A stretch of DNA of 64,000 nucleotides from Stenotrophomonas bentonitica. GTDB taxonomy: Bacteria > Pseudomonadota > Gammaproteobacteria > Xanthomonadales > Xanthomonadaceae. The stretch is from the NCBI RefSeq assembly GCF_013185915.1, contig NZ_JAAZUH010000002.1, positions 372,001-436,000 on the forward strand, read 5' to 3'. The translations under genes were made by a program, and so were the position numbers. Below, in pieces: positions 32,788 to 39,677 of this stretch. Below the pieces are notes generated by a model. That model did no database searches. It saw only the letters and a list, made by a program, of their open reading frames with translations, and had not been told where the DNA came from. How positions within the stretch are numbered: the stretch's first letter is position 1; every line of letters begins with the position of its first letter.

Positions 32788-33180
32788 ATGTCAAAAGAAT
32801 TCTATGCGCGCGTTTGCTTCTTTGCGTTGGTCTTGGGGTTTGTTGTTGAAATGGTGGGTTATGTATATATCACCCACAATGCACTGGTGTACAAGACAGG
32901 CATCGATATCACCATCGCCTGTCTGGCATTGGTTCAAGCCTTTGTTCTGTCTAAAAAGTACAGATATCCGACGCCAGAGTCCATCTCAAGAACTCAAGAA
33001 TTGGCGTCTTTGCTGCAAGGTTTGACGGTGTTCGGCTTGGCTTTCTATGGTGCCTGGGCCATCGGTGGTGTGTGGCGCAGCGGACTGCTTGCCGCGCTGC
33101 TGGTCGGTCTGGTGCTGCGCTTGATCGTCAAGACATGCATGCAGAGATATTCTCAACTGCACAATAGTGTTCAGTGTTGA
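32788..33180 (+). CDS. small multi-pass membrane protein
   Basis: A 130-residue protein with about four hydrophobic segments (FFALVLGFVVEMVGYVYI; IDITIACLALVQAFVL; LTVFGLAFYGAWAIGGV; SGLLAALLVGLVLRLIV). ATG 32788 follows TGGGGG. No family is recognised. Confidence 0.6.
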   Translation: MSKEFYARVCFFALVLGFVVEMVGYVYITHNALVYKTGIDITIACLALVQAFVLSKKYRYPTPESISRTQELASLLQGLTVFGLAFYGAWAIGGVWRSGLLAALLVGLVLRLIVKTCMQRYSQLHNSVQC

Positions 33181-33185
33181 TTGAA

Positions 33186-33210
33186 AGGCCCGCGAAAGCG
33201 GGCTTTTTTC
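33186..33210 (+). terminator. intrinsic terminator
   Basis: AAGGCCCGC-GAAA-GCGGGCTTTTTTC. Confidence 0.9.
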
Positions 33211-33254
33211 TTGACTCGCCTTCATTTTCTGATTGGATGGGTATTCCATCCAAT
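33211..33254 (+). promoter_or_regulatory. shared-type promoter P21 with perfect 9-bp dyad
   Basis: TTGACT at 33211-33216, 13 nt, TG at 33230-33231, hexamer TTGGAT at 33233-33238. Dyad ATTGGATGG (33232-33240) / CCATCCAAT (33246-33254). SD AAGGAA. Confidence 0.8.
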
Positions 33255-33266
33255 AAGGAATTGCCT

Positions 33267-33827
33267 ATGCTGAAAATTAACGAATTACGACCCGGAATAA
33301 TTGTCTACGCCTGCGTTGAGGTTTTGCACCGCAACAAGGTTGATACCACCTTACGTGTCACCCACCCATTGCTGTGCTTAGGGGTCAATGAGAAGGAGGG
33401 GTTGTGGGCGGTGGTCACAAGTTTGGAAACAAGTTTGGAACTTCGATCCCGCTGGAAAATTGGCCCAAGCACGTGGATTAAAAAGCGCTCATTTATCCAC
33501 CCCGAGCGCGCAACCCTGCGCATACCCAATGACGTGCTCATGGAAGCTGCAGAGGCAGGGGAGGCGGACTACTACAGCGACAGCTACGAGCGGCCAGGTG
33601 TGAAGCCCAGCGCGTTGCAAACCATCATTGAAACGCTCGGGGTGGGCAACTCATTGCCCAGCACGGAACTAGTCAACATCAACGACCTGTCCATCACCGA
33701 ATTGGAGCTGCTGTTAAGCCGGAAACACGACGAGCAACGTAAAGAGGATCTGGTGTTGGTTCTCAAAGGAATTGCAAAGGATGCAGGGTTTGATCTGTCC
33801 AACGTTGCTTTGTCGCCGTGTAAGTGA
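33267..33827 (+). CDS. unknown cytoplasmic protein
   Basis: A 186-residue protein with a β-rich N-terminal half (MLKINELRPGIIVYACVEVL…HPLLCLGVNEKEGLWAVVTSL) that resembles small barrel-type nucleic-acid-binding or PemK-like folds only in general pattern. A helical C-terminus follows. No specific family is claimed. ATG 33267 follows AAGGAA. A terminator at 33845-33871 closes the unit. Confidence 0.55.
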   Translation: MLKINELRPGIIVYACVEVLHRNKVDTTLRVTHPLLCLGVNEKEGLWAVVTSLETSLELRSRWKIGPSTWIKKRSFIHPERATLRIPNDVLMEAAEAGEADYYSDSYERPGVKPSALQTIIETLGVGNSLPSTELVNINDLSITELELLLSRKHDEQRKEDLVLVLKGIAKDAGFDLSNVALSPCK

Positions 33828-33844
33828 CCGTAATAGGAAGAAAG

Positions 33845-33871
33845 TGAGCCGGCAAAGTCCGGCTCATTTTT
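33845..33871 (+). terminator. intrinsic terminator
   Basis: GAGCCGG-CAAAGT-CCGGCTC followed by ATTTTTG. Confidence 0.85.
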
Positions 33872-33918
33872 GTTTAACGAGCGACAGAGCGGGTTTACGG
33901 TCCATGCCGTGCAGATTT

Positions 33919-33951
33919 AGCTTGACTCCAGCGGAAAATCGGAGCTAGCTA
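33919..33951 (+). repeat. R2 repeat, copy 2
   Basis: AGCTTGACTCC…GGAGCTAGCT with CTCC pairing GGAG. Matches 30848-30880 at both ends but not in the centre. Confidence 0.6.
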
Positions 33952-33964
33952 CCACAGCGGGGGC

Positions 33965-33992
33965 TTGACAATGTTTCATGTTCTGGTTCTGT
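33965..33992 (+). promoter_or_regulatory. shared-type promoter P22
   Basis: TTGACA at 33965-33970, 13 nt, TG at 33984-33985, hexamer TTCTGT at 33987-33992. No strong dyad. SD AGGAGG. Confidence 0.65.
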
Positions 33993-34019
33993 GAATGGAT
34001 CAAATGAATAGGAGGAATT

Positions 34020-34541
34020 ATGGACTTGCTCAAAACTTTAGGACGTATCTATCAAGACGCTGACCAATCCACGAGCAACTTGATCGAACAGAACATTCAG
34101 TTTGCACAGGGGCAGCAAGAGGATCAAAACATTCGGCAGCATCGGGTCGAGGAGCGGCGGAAGCACCGCCGTTCGGCTCTCGATCTGGATGCGGTCCAGC
34201 GGTCCTACGACTTGGCAAGACAGATCGAAGAGCTTCAGAGCCAAGTACGCCGCTTGGAACATCGGTGTGAAGTGACACGTGATCTTGCAGCAGATCTGAT
34301 CTTGGATCGCTCAAGCATCATGAGTGCGATGAAATCACTGATTTCGAGCTGGAATGACCCAGTGCGTGAGGAACAGTTTCTTGCAAGCTTCGACACCGAG
34401 CGCCGCGAAGAAAAGGCGCGCATTGAGCAGGACGACGAGCGCCAAAACGCCGCCTATCATCGGGTGGATGAGGTTGTTAACAGTTGGTCCCTGCCAGACT
34501 CTATTCGCCGGAGACGCCCGCCTGGGCTAAAGAAGACATGA
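34020..34541 (+). CDS. coiled-coil protein, unknown
   Basis: A 173-residue, very charged protein. Residues ~30-90 (RVEERRKHRRSALDLDAVQRSYDLARQIEELQSQVRRLEHRC) are predicted coiled coil by heptad spacing. Short basic end (RRRRPPGLKKT). Function unknown. It could bind nucleic acid or a partner helix. A terminator follows at 34545-34571. Confidence 0.6.
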   Translation: MDLLKTLGRIYQDADQSTSNLIEQNIQFAQGQQEDQNIRQHRVEERRKHRRSALDLDAVQRSYDLARQIEELQSQVRRLEHRCEVTRDLAADLILDRSSIMSAMKSLISSWNDPVREEQFLASFDTERREEKARIEQDDERQNAAYHRVDEVVNSWSLPDSIRRRRPPGLKKT

Positions 34542-34544
34542 TAA

Positions 34545-34571
34545 AGAAGCCGCCACAGGGCGGCTTCTTTA
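34545..34571 (+). terminator. intrinsic terminator
   Basis: AAGAAGCCGCC-ACAG-GGCGGCTTCTTT, perfect stem. Confidence 0.85.
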
Positions 34572-34678
34572 TGTCGATGGATCTTCATTGGACAGTAGAA
34601 GGGAAATGGCTTGGCAATTGAAATTTGATCGGATATGATCCAGTTGCCAATTGCGGCTCATTAGACAAAAGTCACCCA

Positions 34679-35119
34679 ATGAACGAGAAGACCTTTAGCT
34701 GGAAAGAAGCAGATGAGCTGGAAAAGAAGCTCGCCAAGGATCTTGCCGCGCTTGAAGAAAAGCAGGCTGCTGATCGTCAGCGCATTCAGGAAGCTCGCCG
34801 TGCTTCCGCTGGTGAAGTCCTTGAAGAAGCGTTGAACACTCTTGCCAATGTTGCCGAGTACCTGACCGACGGTCAGAAGGCCCAGGTCAGCAACTTCTTT
34901 GGCCCGGTGAAGAAGGGTGGCAAGTCGGCTGGTTCCAAGCCGCGCAACACCGTCCCCAAGGAACTGCGCGCCAACAACCGCTTCTTGCACGACGGCAAGA
35001 AGACCCCGTTCTACTACGGCGGCAAGGGGCCGAAGCCCGAAGCCCTCAAGAACTTTGAAAGCAGTGAAGCAGGTAAGAAGCTTCGTGAAGAAGGCAAGCC
35101 GACGTTCGGCGATCTGTAA
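34679..35119 (+). CDS. H-NS-like nucleoid-associated protein (probable)
   Basis: A 146-residue protein. The N-terminal coiled coil (EADELEKKLAKDLAALEEKQAADRQRIQEARR) suits oligomerisation. The C-terminal part has 'FLHDGKKTPFYYGGKGPKPEALKNF' (residues ~103-127), which follows the spacing of the H-NS DNA-binding loop (…DG.K.TWTG.GR.P.WL), though the Trp and the Arg of the QGR/RGR core are replaced. Plasmid-borne H-NS homologs silence AT-rich acquired genes and reduce fitness cost. The composition is GC-richer than its neighbours. No shared-type promoter is seen. Confidence 0.55.
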   Translation: MNEKTFSWKEADELEKKLAKDLAALEEKQAADRQRIQEARRASAGEVLEEALNTLANVAEYLTDGQKAQVSNFFGPVKKGGKSAGSKPRNTVPKELRANNRFLHDGKKTPFYYGGKGPKPEALKNFESSEAGKKLREEGKPTFGDL

Positions 35120-35141
35120 GTCCTGCTGCAATCGCATTGGT

Positions 35142-35168
35142 TAAGCCCGCTTCGGCGGGCTTTTTTTT
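35142..35168 (+). terminator. intrinsic terminator
   Basis: AAGCCCGC-TTCG-GCGGGCTTTTTTTT. Confidence 0.9.
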
Positions 35169-35181
35169 GTCCAGAAGTAGC

Positions 35182-35230
35182 TTGACAATATTGGCATCCA
35201 TGTTTGTGTAAGTACATCTATCACACAAAC
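35182..35230 (+). promoter_or_regulatory. shared-type promoter P23 with perfect 8-bp dyad
   Basis: TTGACA at 35182-35187, 13 nt, TG at 35201-35202, hexamer TTGTGT at 35204-35209. Dyad GTTTGTGT (35202-35209) / ACACAAAC (35223-35230). SD AGGGGG. Confidence 0.8.
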
Positions 35231-35240
35231 AGGGGGCTGT

Positions 35241-35561
35241 ATGCTGACGTTCTATATCAATCACAACAATCAAATCTGCGACGAGTTCAACGCTTCTGTC
35301 AGCTTCAAATGGAACCAGACTGTCGCCAGCTACCACATCTTCAATGCGAGTGTCTGGACGGGTGAAACATGGGCGGATCAGCCCTACAAGGTGATTGCAA
35401 GCGATTGCAGTAGGGAAGCCGCCATCGACGCCTGGGAGCAACTTGAAACACGCTTGCTGGCGCTTGAGGACGAGGACGCGGAGTTTTGCGAGAACCCAAG
35501 CATCTACGAATTGTACGCGTTGGGAAGCGATCACTGGTCTAGTGAGCAGGTCAAATGGTGA
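35241..35561 (+). CDS. small acidic protein, unknown
   Basis: A 106-residue, acidic, aromatic-rich protein (…FKWNQTVASYHIFNASVWTGETWADQPYKVIASDC…). It overlaps the start of the ankyrin gene at 35555, so the two are translationally coupled and may act together. No family is recognised. Confidence 0.6.
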   Translation: MLTFYINHNNQICDEFNASVSFKWNQTVASYHIFNASVWTGETWADQPYKVIASDCSREAAIDAWEQLETRLLALEDEDAEFCENPSIYELYALGSDHWSSEQVKW

Positions 35562-35959
35562 GCGGCGAACCCATGGTTCCTTGCGACATCTTTGGGGATA
35601 ACGAGTTGCACAAGGCAGTCATCTTGGATGACCAACAAACCATAGCAAGACTTGTGGAAGAGGGCTGGGACATCAATGTCGTCAATCCTCGCGGTGAGTC
35701 GCCACTTCACTTTGCCGTGTGGTGCGAAAGCCCTTTGATAAAGAAATCTGGTGCGGACGGTTCCACAATTAGTTTGCTTCTGAGATTGGGAGCGGACGCC
35801 GGTTTACGCACGGACTATGGAATGTCAGCTAAGGACATCGCCTTATTTACCGCACGACCGGATCTTGGCGAACTGATCGACATCGAAGGTCAACGGGTTC
35901 GTATATCCAGTGAGGTCGCAAGGGTAGGAGCTGATGTTCCACGATCAAGAAAAATCTAA
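35555..35959 (+). CDS. short ankyrin-repeat protein with SRKI tail
   Basis: A 134-residue protein with about three ankyrin repeats (NELHKAVILDDQQTIARLVEEGWDIN; SPLHFAVWCESP…ISLLLRLGADAG). It ends VPRSRKI, the Ile variant of the RRxM tail shared with the gene at 440. It is the second gene of a two-gene unit under P23. Confidence 0.75.
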   Translation: MVSGEPMVPCDIFGDNELHKAVILDDQQTIARLVEEGWDINVVNPRGESPLHFAVWCESPLIKKSGADGSTISLLLRLGADAGLRTDYGMSAKDIALFTARPDLGELIDIEGQRVRISSEVARVGADVPRSRKI

Positions 35960-35964
35960 AGCAA

Positions 35965-35989
35965 TGAGCCCGCTTTCGCGGGCTTTTTT
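35965..35989 (+). terminator. intrinsic terminator
   Basis: GAGCCCGC-TTTC-GCGGGCTTTTTT. Confidence 0.9.
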
Positions 35990-35990
35990 A

Positions 35991-36060
35991 TTGGGATATT
36001 ATCCCACTCTCAAAGCGCCTTTGATTTTATTTTTTCGCTTCACAATAAAAGGTATTGACA
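35991..36060 (+). repeat. R1 repeat, copy 3 (diverged)
   Basis: Begins like copies 1-2 (…CCCACTCTCAAAGCG…), diverges in the centre and ends …AATAAAAGGTATTGACA. Confidence 0.55.
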
Positions 36061-36082
36061 ATGTTGGACCTTGTGTTTAAGT
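36055..36082 (+). promoter_or_regulatory. shared-type promoter P24
   Basis: TTGACA at 36055-36060, 13 nt, TG at 36074-36075, hexamer TTAAGT at 36077-36082. Weak dyad only. SD TGGGGG. Confidence 0.7.
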
Positions 36083-36114
36083 GAAATAAGTACAAACAAA
36101 ACATGGGGGTAGTT

Positions 36115-36393
36115 ATGCAGAGCATCATTGATAAAGTTATCGAAAACGGATTTGTTGAATTGACCGAAGTTGCTCAACTGTGGAGCCGTGAGGGCATCGT
36201 TCGCGAAGCAATTGTGCGCGCCAAGTCCCGCTCGGATGAAGAGTTGTTCCGTGGATGGGAAGGCGACTTGTCCGCGTCGTTTTACTACACCTTCAACTGG
36301 ATGGACGCCTCGGAGATTGCCGACAGTGAGCTTGAAGAGCTTCTGACCAACGCCCAACGGATCAATACAGAAAGCGGGTGGGTGGCCCAATGA
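36115..36393 (+). CDS. small acidic protein, unknown
   Basis: A 92-residue acidic helical protein. ATG 36115 was chosen after TGGGGG; the frame extends to 36103. It overlaps the next start by 4 bp (ATGA), so the pair is coupled. No family is recognised. Confidence 0.55.
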   Translation: MQSIIDKVIENGFVELTEVAQLWSREGIVREAIVRAKSRSDEELFRGWEGDLSASFYYTFNWMDASEIADSELEELLTNAQRINTESGWVAQ

Positions 36394-36593
36394 ATAAACT
36401 CAACGCGTACATCGTCGCCGTCATCGTGGTTGCACTCTTAATGAGCTTGGCGCTGTTCTCTGTCGCCGCAGCGTTCCCAGGACTGGGCGTTACTTTGGAT
36501 ATGTTCTATCCGGTTCTCACGTCGTTTCTTATTTGTGTGCCCGTACTTTTCATGGACTTTGAAATCACGCCACCCAATACGATCGCTCAATAA
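36390..36593 (+). CDS. small two-pass membrane protein
   Basis: A 67-residue protein with two hydrophobic segments (AYIVAVIVVALLMSLALFSVAAAF and FYPVLTSFLICVPVLFM). It is coupled to the preceding gene; a terminator follows at 36615-36639. Function unknown. Confidence 0.6.
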   Translation: MNKLNAYIVAVIVVALLMSLALFSVAAAFPGLGVTLDMFYPVLTSFLICVPVLFMDFEITPPNTIAQ

Positions 36594-36614
36594 GTTTCTT
36601 CTGTTGTTTACATG

Positions 36615-36639
36615 GGGCCGATACGTCGGCCCTTTTTTT
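36615..36639 (+). terminator. intrinsic terminator
   Basis: GGGCCGA-TACG-TCGGCCC followed by seven T. Confidence 0.9.
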
Positions 36640-36717
36640 GCGGATTAAAAAAATTCAACCAATATTCAAAACTGTCGGTTATCTCACAGTTTTTACTCAA
36701 TGTCTCAATAAAAGGTA

Positions 36718-36752
36718 TTGACACCTTAATAATTTCTTTTACATTGAATGTA
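36718..36752 (+). promoter_or_regulatory. promoter P25 of the micro-ORF cluster
   Basis: TTGACA at 36718-36723, preceded by CAATAAAAGGTA as in P2, P24 and P29. The TG element is missing. A palindrome TACATT-G-AATGTA lies at 36740-36752. SD AAGGGG before ATG 36778. Confidence 0.5.
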
Positions 36753-36777
36753 CGGACAATAAATAAGGGGACACAAA

Positions 36778-36861
36778 ATGATTATCGCAACTTTAGCAAC
36801 CGCCGCCATTCTTCATGTGTCAATTTGCAATTTCATCAACCGAGTTTGCGAAACAATCTAA
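36778..36861 (+). CDS. 27-residue peptide
   Basis: ATG follows AAGGGG by 7 nt. The product is a hydrophobic peptide with two Cys (…ILHVSICNFINRVCETI). It may be a leader peptide or a micro-protein. It is the first of six ORFs in a row, each with an SD, which favours translation. Confidence 0.4.
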   Translation: MIIATLATAAILHVSICNFINRVCETI

Positions 36862-36895
36862 CTTCAAAATCTCATTTAACTTTAAGGGGTAACTT

Positions 36896-37072
36896 ATGGA
36901 AAACATCTTCAACCAAACCACATTGAAAATCACCGCCGCCGCTTTGGTCGTTGTCCTGGCTGGATGGTTGCTGGTCACTGTCGTCACTGGGTTGTTCAAC
37001 TCAGCAACAAGTTCCACAAGCATGTACGACCGCGCCGACGCCGCTTTCCCCACAGCCGGCAAGATCCGCTGA
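36896..37072 (+). CDS. small single-pass membrane protein
   Basis: A 58-residue protein, SD AAGGGG. One membrane segment (ITAAALVVVLAGWLLVTVVTGLF), then a polar tail (SATSSTSMYDRADAAFPTAGKIR). Function unknown. Confidence 0.5.
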   Translation: MENIFNQTTLKITAAALVVVLAGWLLVTVVTGLFNSATSSTSMYDRADAAFPTAGKIR

Positions 37073-37086
37073 CAGGAGAGCAAAGC

Positions 37087-37176
37087 ATGAAACACAACGA
37101 CATCCGCCTCACAACCAAGGTTAAACGCGAATTGCGCTTTATCAAAAAACTGAAAGATAAATCCAAACGCCGTTAA
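37087..37176 (+). CDS. 29-residue very basic peptide
   Basis: SD CAGGAG, 14 bp after the previous stop. About 40% Lys/Arg (…TTKVKRELRFIKKLKDKSKRR), so it probably binds nucleic acid or acidic surfaces if made. Confidence 0.4.
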   Translation: MKHNDIRLTTKVKRELRFIKKLKDKSKRR

Positions 37177-37207
37177 TTTCCCGCCCAACACCATCTCGGA
37201 GCCATAC

Positions 37208-37447
37208 ATGAATACATCAACCAAACTCTTCAACGCCATTGAAAACGCCAACTTAAAAAAGGTTCGTTCGATCGTCTTGACCACCATGATGAACCGCAGC
37301 ATCAACCGCCGCACCGGCCACCACGATGACTCAACGGGAACAACGATCTTCCAAATGTTCCGTGGCTGCTTGCCTCCGTTCGTTCAGATGTATATCAAAA
37401 CGGTTGACATGACCACTTACGAAAAACACACCGCCACTATCGGCTGA
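37208..37447 (+). CDS. small basic protein, unknown
   Basis: A 79-residue protein. SD CGGAG. It starts with an ankyrin-like 'TKLFNAIENANLKKVRSIV' and may be a remnant of an ankyrin gene, but no second repeat follows. Confidence 0.45.
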   Translation: MNTSTKLFNAIENANLKKVRSIVLTTMMNRSINRRTGHHDDSTGTTIFQMFRGCLPPFVQMYIKTVDMTTYEKHTATIG

Positions 37448-37477
37448 TCCCCAATCCAAACGCTAAGGAGTTCCACT

Positions 37478-37657
37478 ATGAAATTACGCTATGAAAGAAA
37501 ATACGGTCGCAGTGCAATGACGTACTACATATTGCGTGCAGCGCTGTACGCAGCAATCGCCTTCAACGTATACGGTGTGTTTTACGTCTTCTGTGTCGAA
37601 GAGAATGACCCGATGATCTACGAAGCCCCCGTGTCCATACAGGAGCAAATGAAATGA
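37478..37657 (+). CDS. small single-pass membrane protein
   Basis: A 59-residue protein, SD AAGGAG. Basic N-terminus, then a membrane segment rich in Tyr/Phe/Ala (YYILRAALYAAIAFNVYGVFYVFCV), acidic tail. Overlaps the next ORF (ATGA). Confidence 0.5.
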   Translation: MKLRYERKYGRSAMTYYILRAALYAAIAFNVYGVFYVFCVEENDPMIYEAPVSIQEQMK

Positions 37658-37773
37658 AGACATCCGCACGCCAACGCTTGAAACGCTTTGAACGTCAAAC
37701 CCGTTTCCAAATGCACGCAGCACTGATGGTGTCCATCGCCGTCCTCTCTTTCGCTGCCGGCTTCAACTTCTGA
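37654..37773 (+). CDS. 39-residue basic membrane peptide
   Basis: Starts within the preceding stop. A basic half (KTSARQRLKRFERQTR) is followed by a hydrophobic half (ALMVSIAVLSFAAGFNF), so it is a probable single-pass peptide. The terminator at 37797-37825 ends the cluster. Confidence 0.45.
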   Translation: MKTSARQRLKRFERQTRFQMHAALMVSIAVLSFAAGFNF

Positions 37774-37796
37774 GACGCACACATGCACAGCCTATA

Positions 37797-37825
37797 AAAA
37801 AGGACCGAATGATCGGTCCTTTTTC
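37797..37825. terminator. bidirectional intrinsic terminator
   Basis: AAAAAGGACCGA-ATGA-TCGGTCCTTTTT, between the micro-ORF cluster and the convergent HNH gene. Confidence 0.85.
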
Positions 37826-37833
37826 TTTTTGGA

Positions 37834-38853
37834 CTACGACAACTTGAGTTGCAGCTGCAGTTGTCGTTCCACCCGTTTGACCCGTTCGTCCCAATCTTCC
37901 AGTGGTTGGCCAGCCGCCACGCGCAAATCCAGCACCTGGGCGTGCTGTTCCATCCGTTCCAGGGTCTTGGCTTTCTTTGAGTTGTAGTGGCGCCGCGCGC
38001 GTACCGCGCCCGCGCTCATTGACAGTGTGTTCTTGATGTGCCAGGGCGCCGGTGCTTCACCGTACACGCGGCGTTTGAGATTGTCTTTCAGTGCGGCGTA
38101 GGAGCGGAACCAGTAGGAACGCCACTCACTGGTAGCATGCTCAGGGGTGATCGAAACGCGAACCTCACGGAGCCAACAGTTCTCTTCTGTCAGTGCCATC
38201 GTTGCTGCAAGCAGTCGATCGCGCGGCACGACGAACAGGTTCAAGCCGGCCTTGGCTGCCGGCATGTCATAGTCGCCATCGTTGCCCAGCCGCTGGGCTT
38301 TGAAGCCAAACACCAACAGCGAAGCCATCTCAGCAACGCGCTTGTTGGATCCACTGCGATCGGTCAGCCCGAAGACAACGTGTGTTGGCAGTACGGTGGC
38401 GAACACCGTTGTGCGTTCGTGGATCCATCGCCCTTGCACGTTCTTGCGCACAAGCTCGATGTCCGATTTGGGGGACAGCGGGGTGAGGTGGTTCCTCGCT
38501 CGCAGCAGCGCTGCATCGCGCATGGCCGTCAGCTTTGCATGCCACGTTGGGGTCAGCACCGTTTCATTGTCGGTCAGCGCCGACAGACAGTCGGCCGTTC
38601 CATATTTCTGGATGCACGGAATGCACGAGGGGATCCGGTTGTCGGCGGATGACTCCCCGCCCAGGTGCAACGGTATAGCGTGGGTGACGCCCCACGCATT
38701 CTTCTTTGAGCCGTTGAGTGGATCCCCACAGTACGCACACACGCCGCCGAACTTATCGAAGATGGTTGGCTTTTGATATTTGGGAATGTTCGTGCGCTGG
38801 CGCTTATTGAGGCCCAGCATGATCGAGATCATTTCGTCTTTTGGATTTGTCAT
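37834..38853 (-). CDS. HNH endonuclease-like protein
   Basis: A 339-residue protein. Near the N-terminus it has 'FGGVCAYCGDPL……GVTHAIPLHLGGESSADNRIPSCIPCIQKYG' (residues ~36-85): a zinc-binding C-x2-C…C-x2-C pair around the H-x2-PL.LGG.…N core, the HNH layout. A long basic C-terminal region follows. HNH proteins cut DNA in restriction, homing or packaging; the role here is unknown. ATG 38853 follows AAGGGGG; the frame extends further upstream without an SD. It has its own copy of the shared promoter, divergent from P26. Confidence 0.75.
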   Translation of the reverse strand: MTNPKDEMISIMLGLNKRQRTNIPKYQKPTIFDKFGGVCAYCGDPLNGSKKNAWGVTHAIPLHLGGESSADNRIPSCIPCIQKYGTADCLSALTDNETVLTPTWHAKLTAMRDAALLRARNHLTPLSPKSDIELVRKNVQGRWIHERTTVFATVLPTHVVFGLTDRSGSNKRVAEMASLLVFGFKAQRLGNDGDYDMPAAKAGLNLFVVPRDRLLAATMALTEENCWLREVRVSITPEHATSEWRSYWFRSYAALKDNLKRRVYGEAPAPWHIKNTLSMSAGAVRARRHYNSKKAKTLERMEQHAQVLDLRVAAGQPLEDWDERVKRVERQLQLQLKLS

Positions 38854-38869
38854 TGAGTCCCCCTTAATT

Positions 38870-38908
38870 TGATTGTTTTCATCCAATCACACATATCTGT
38901 TTTGTCAA
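38870..38908 (-). promoter_or_regulatory. shared-type promoter P26b (minus strand)
   Basis: TTGACA at 38908-38903, 13 nt, TG at 38889-38888, hexamer TTGGAT at 38886-38881. Dyad TGATTG (38889-38884) / CAATCA (38875-38870). SD AAGGGGG. It starts 8 bp from the divergent P26. Confidence 0.8.
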
Positions 38909-38915
38909 TTTTCTC

Positions 38916-38961
38916 TTGACAAATGTGCAAGGTGTGGTGATGTAGGTTGAGTACAACTACA
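38916..38961 (+). promoter_or_regulatory. shared-type promoter P26 with bulged 8-bp dyad
   Basis: TTGACA at 38916-38921, 13 nt, TG at 38935-38936, hexamer TGATGT at 38938-38943. Dyad TGTAG-g-TTG (38941-38949) / CAACTACA (38954-38961), with one bulged G as in P7. SD AAGGAG. Confidence 0.75.
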
Positions 38962-38973
38962 AAAAGGAGCTTT

Positions 38974-39561
38974 ATGAACTTTGAAGACGAAAATTATGTA
39001 AGGGTTATAAAGGCCGCTGGTGCCTTGTCGAAATCTTCTGGCGGCTCGGTTGAGTTGAAAGAATTTTTGGACTCTATTGAGAACATACCCGATCTGAACG
39101 TTCTCAATGATAAAGGAAACTCATTGATGCACATGGCAGCTTTTAACGGTCAAGAACTGGTTATGAGGGAACTGGCTGATGCAGGGGCAGACATCAATGT
39201 GAGGAACGAGCCGGACGGTTGGCCCCCGCTTCATTGCGCCATGTACAGTAATTCTTTTGGATGCATAAATGCGTTGGTGAGCATGGGGGCGGATGTCAAC
39301 GCCCAGGACGCAAAAGGCAACAACGCGTTGCATATCGCAGCCGCTTACAGCATTCCAAAAGTTGCTGAAATAATCTTAAATGCAGGTGCTGACGCCACAG
39401 CGCAAAACAAACATGGTCAAGTCCCAGCCGATTTAACTCAAGATGCTTTTACTTATGAAAAATTGAGCGAGGCTCTAAACGTTCAGACTGGGGAAAAAAT
39501 AATGAGTGAGGTGAAAGCATGCCTGGACATGGAGCCGGTTAGGGTGCGGCGAAAAATGTAA
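38974..39561 (+). CDS. ankyrin-repeat protein with RRKM tail
   Basis: A 195-residue protein. The N-terminus MNFEDENYVRVIKAAG is followed by about four ankyrin repeats (SLMHMAAFNGQELVMRELADAGADIN; PPLHCAMYSNSFGCINALVSMGADVN; NALHIAAAYSIPKVAEIILNAGADAT). The tail is GEKIMSEVKACLDMEPVRVRRKM. Its intact 'DENY' start helps to diagnose the frameshift in the gene at 23621. A terminator at 39568-39590 follows. Confidence 0.9.
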   Translation: MNFEDENYVRVIKAAGALSKSSGGSVELKEFLDSIENIPDLNVLNDKGNSLMHMAAFNGQELVMRELADAGADINVRNEPDGWPPLHCAMYSNSFGCINALVSMGADVNAQDAKGNNALHIAAAYSIPKVAEIILNAGADATAQNKHGQVPADLTQDAFTYEKLSEALNVQTGEKIMSEVKACLDMEPVRVRRKM

Positions 39562-39567
39562 TCCTTA

Positions 39568-39590
39568 AGAACCCGCTTCGGCGGGTTTTT
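39568..39590 (+). terminator. intrinsic terminator
   Basis: GAACCCGC-TTCG-GCGGGTTTTTG. Confidence 0.9.
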
Positions 39591-39677
39591 GATTACAGTA
39601 GGATAGTTTGGTAGGCTGAGATTTAACTGCCTAGGTACGGCAATGTGATTTATGGGGCTGGATGGTGGAGGTGTCCT

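Noticed and set aside
22301..33254. Integron-type gene cassettes
   Set aside because: Dyads lie between promoter and SD rather than at recombination sites, there is no attC core or integrase, and every gene has its own promoter.
33267..33827. PemK/MazF-type toxin
   Set aside because: Only a vague β-barrel impression; no conserved catalytic residues and no antitoxin gene next to it.
22272..35989. CRISPR-like array from the repeated GCCCGC/GCGGGC palindromes
   Set aside because: Spacing is irregular and gene-sized; each palindrome is an ordinary terminator.
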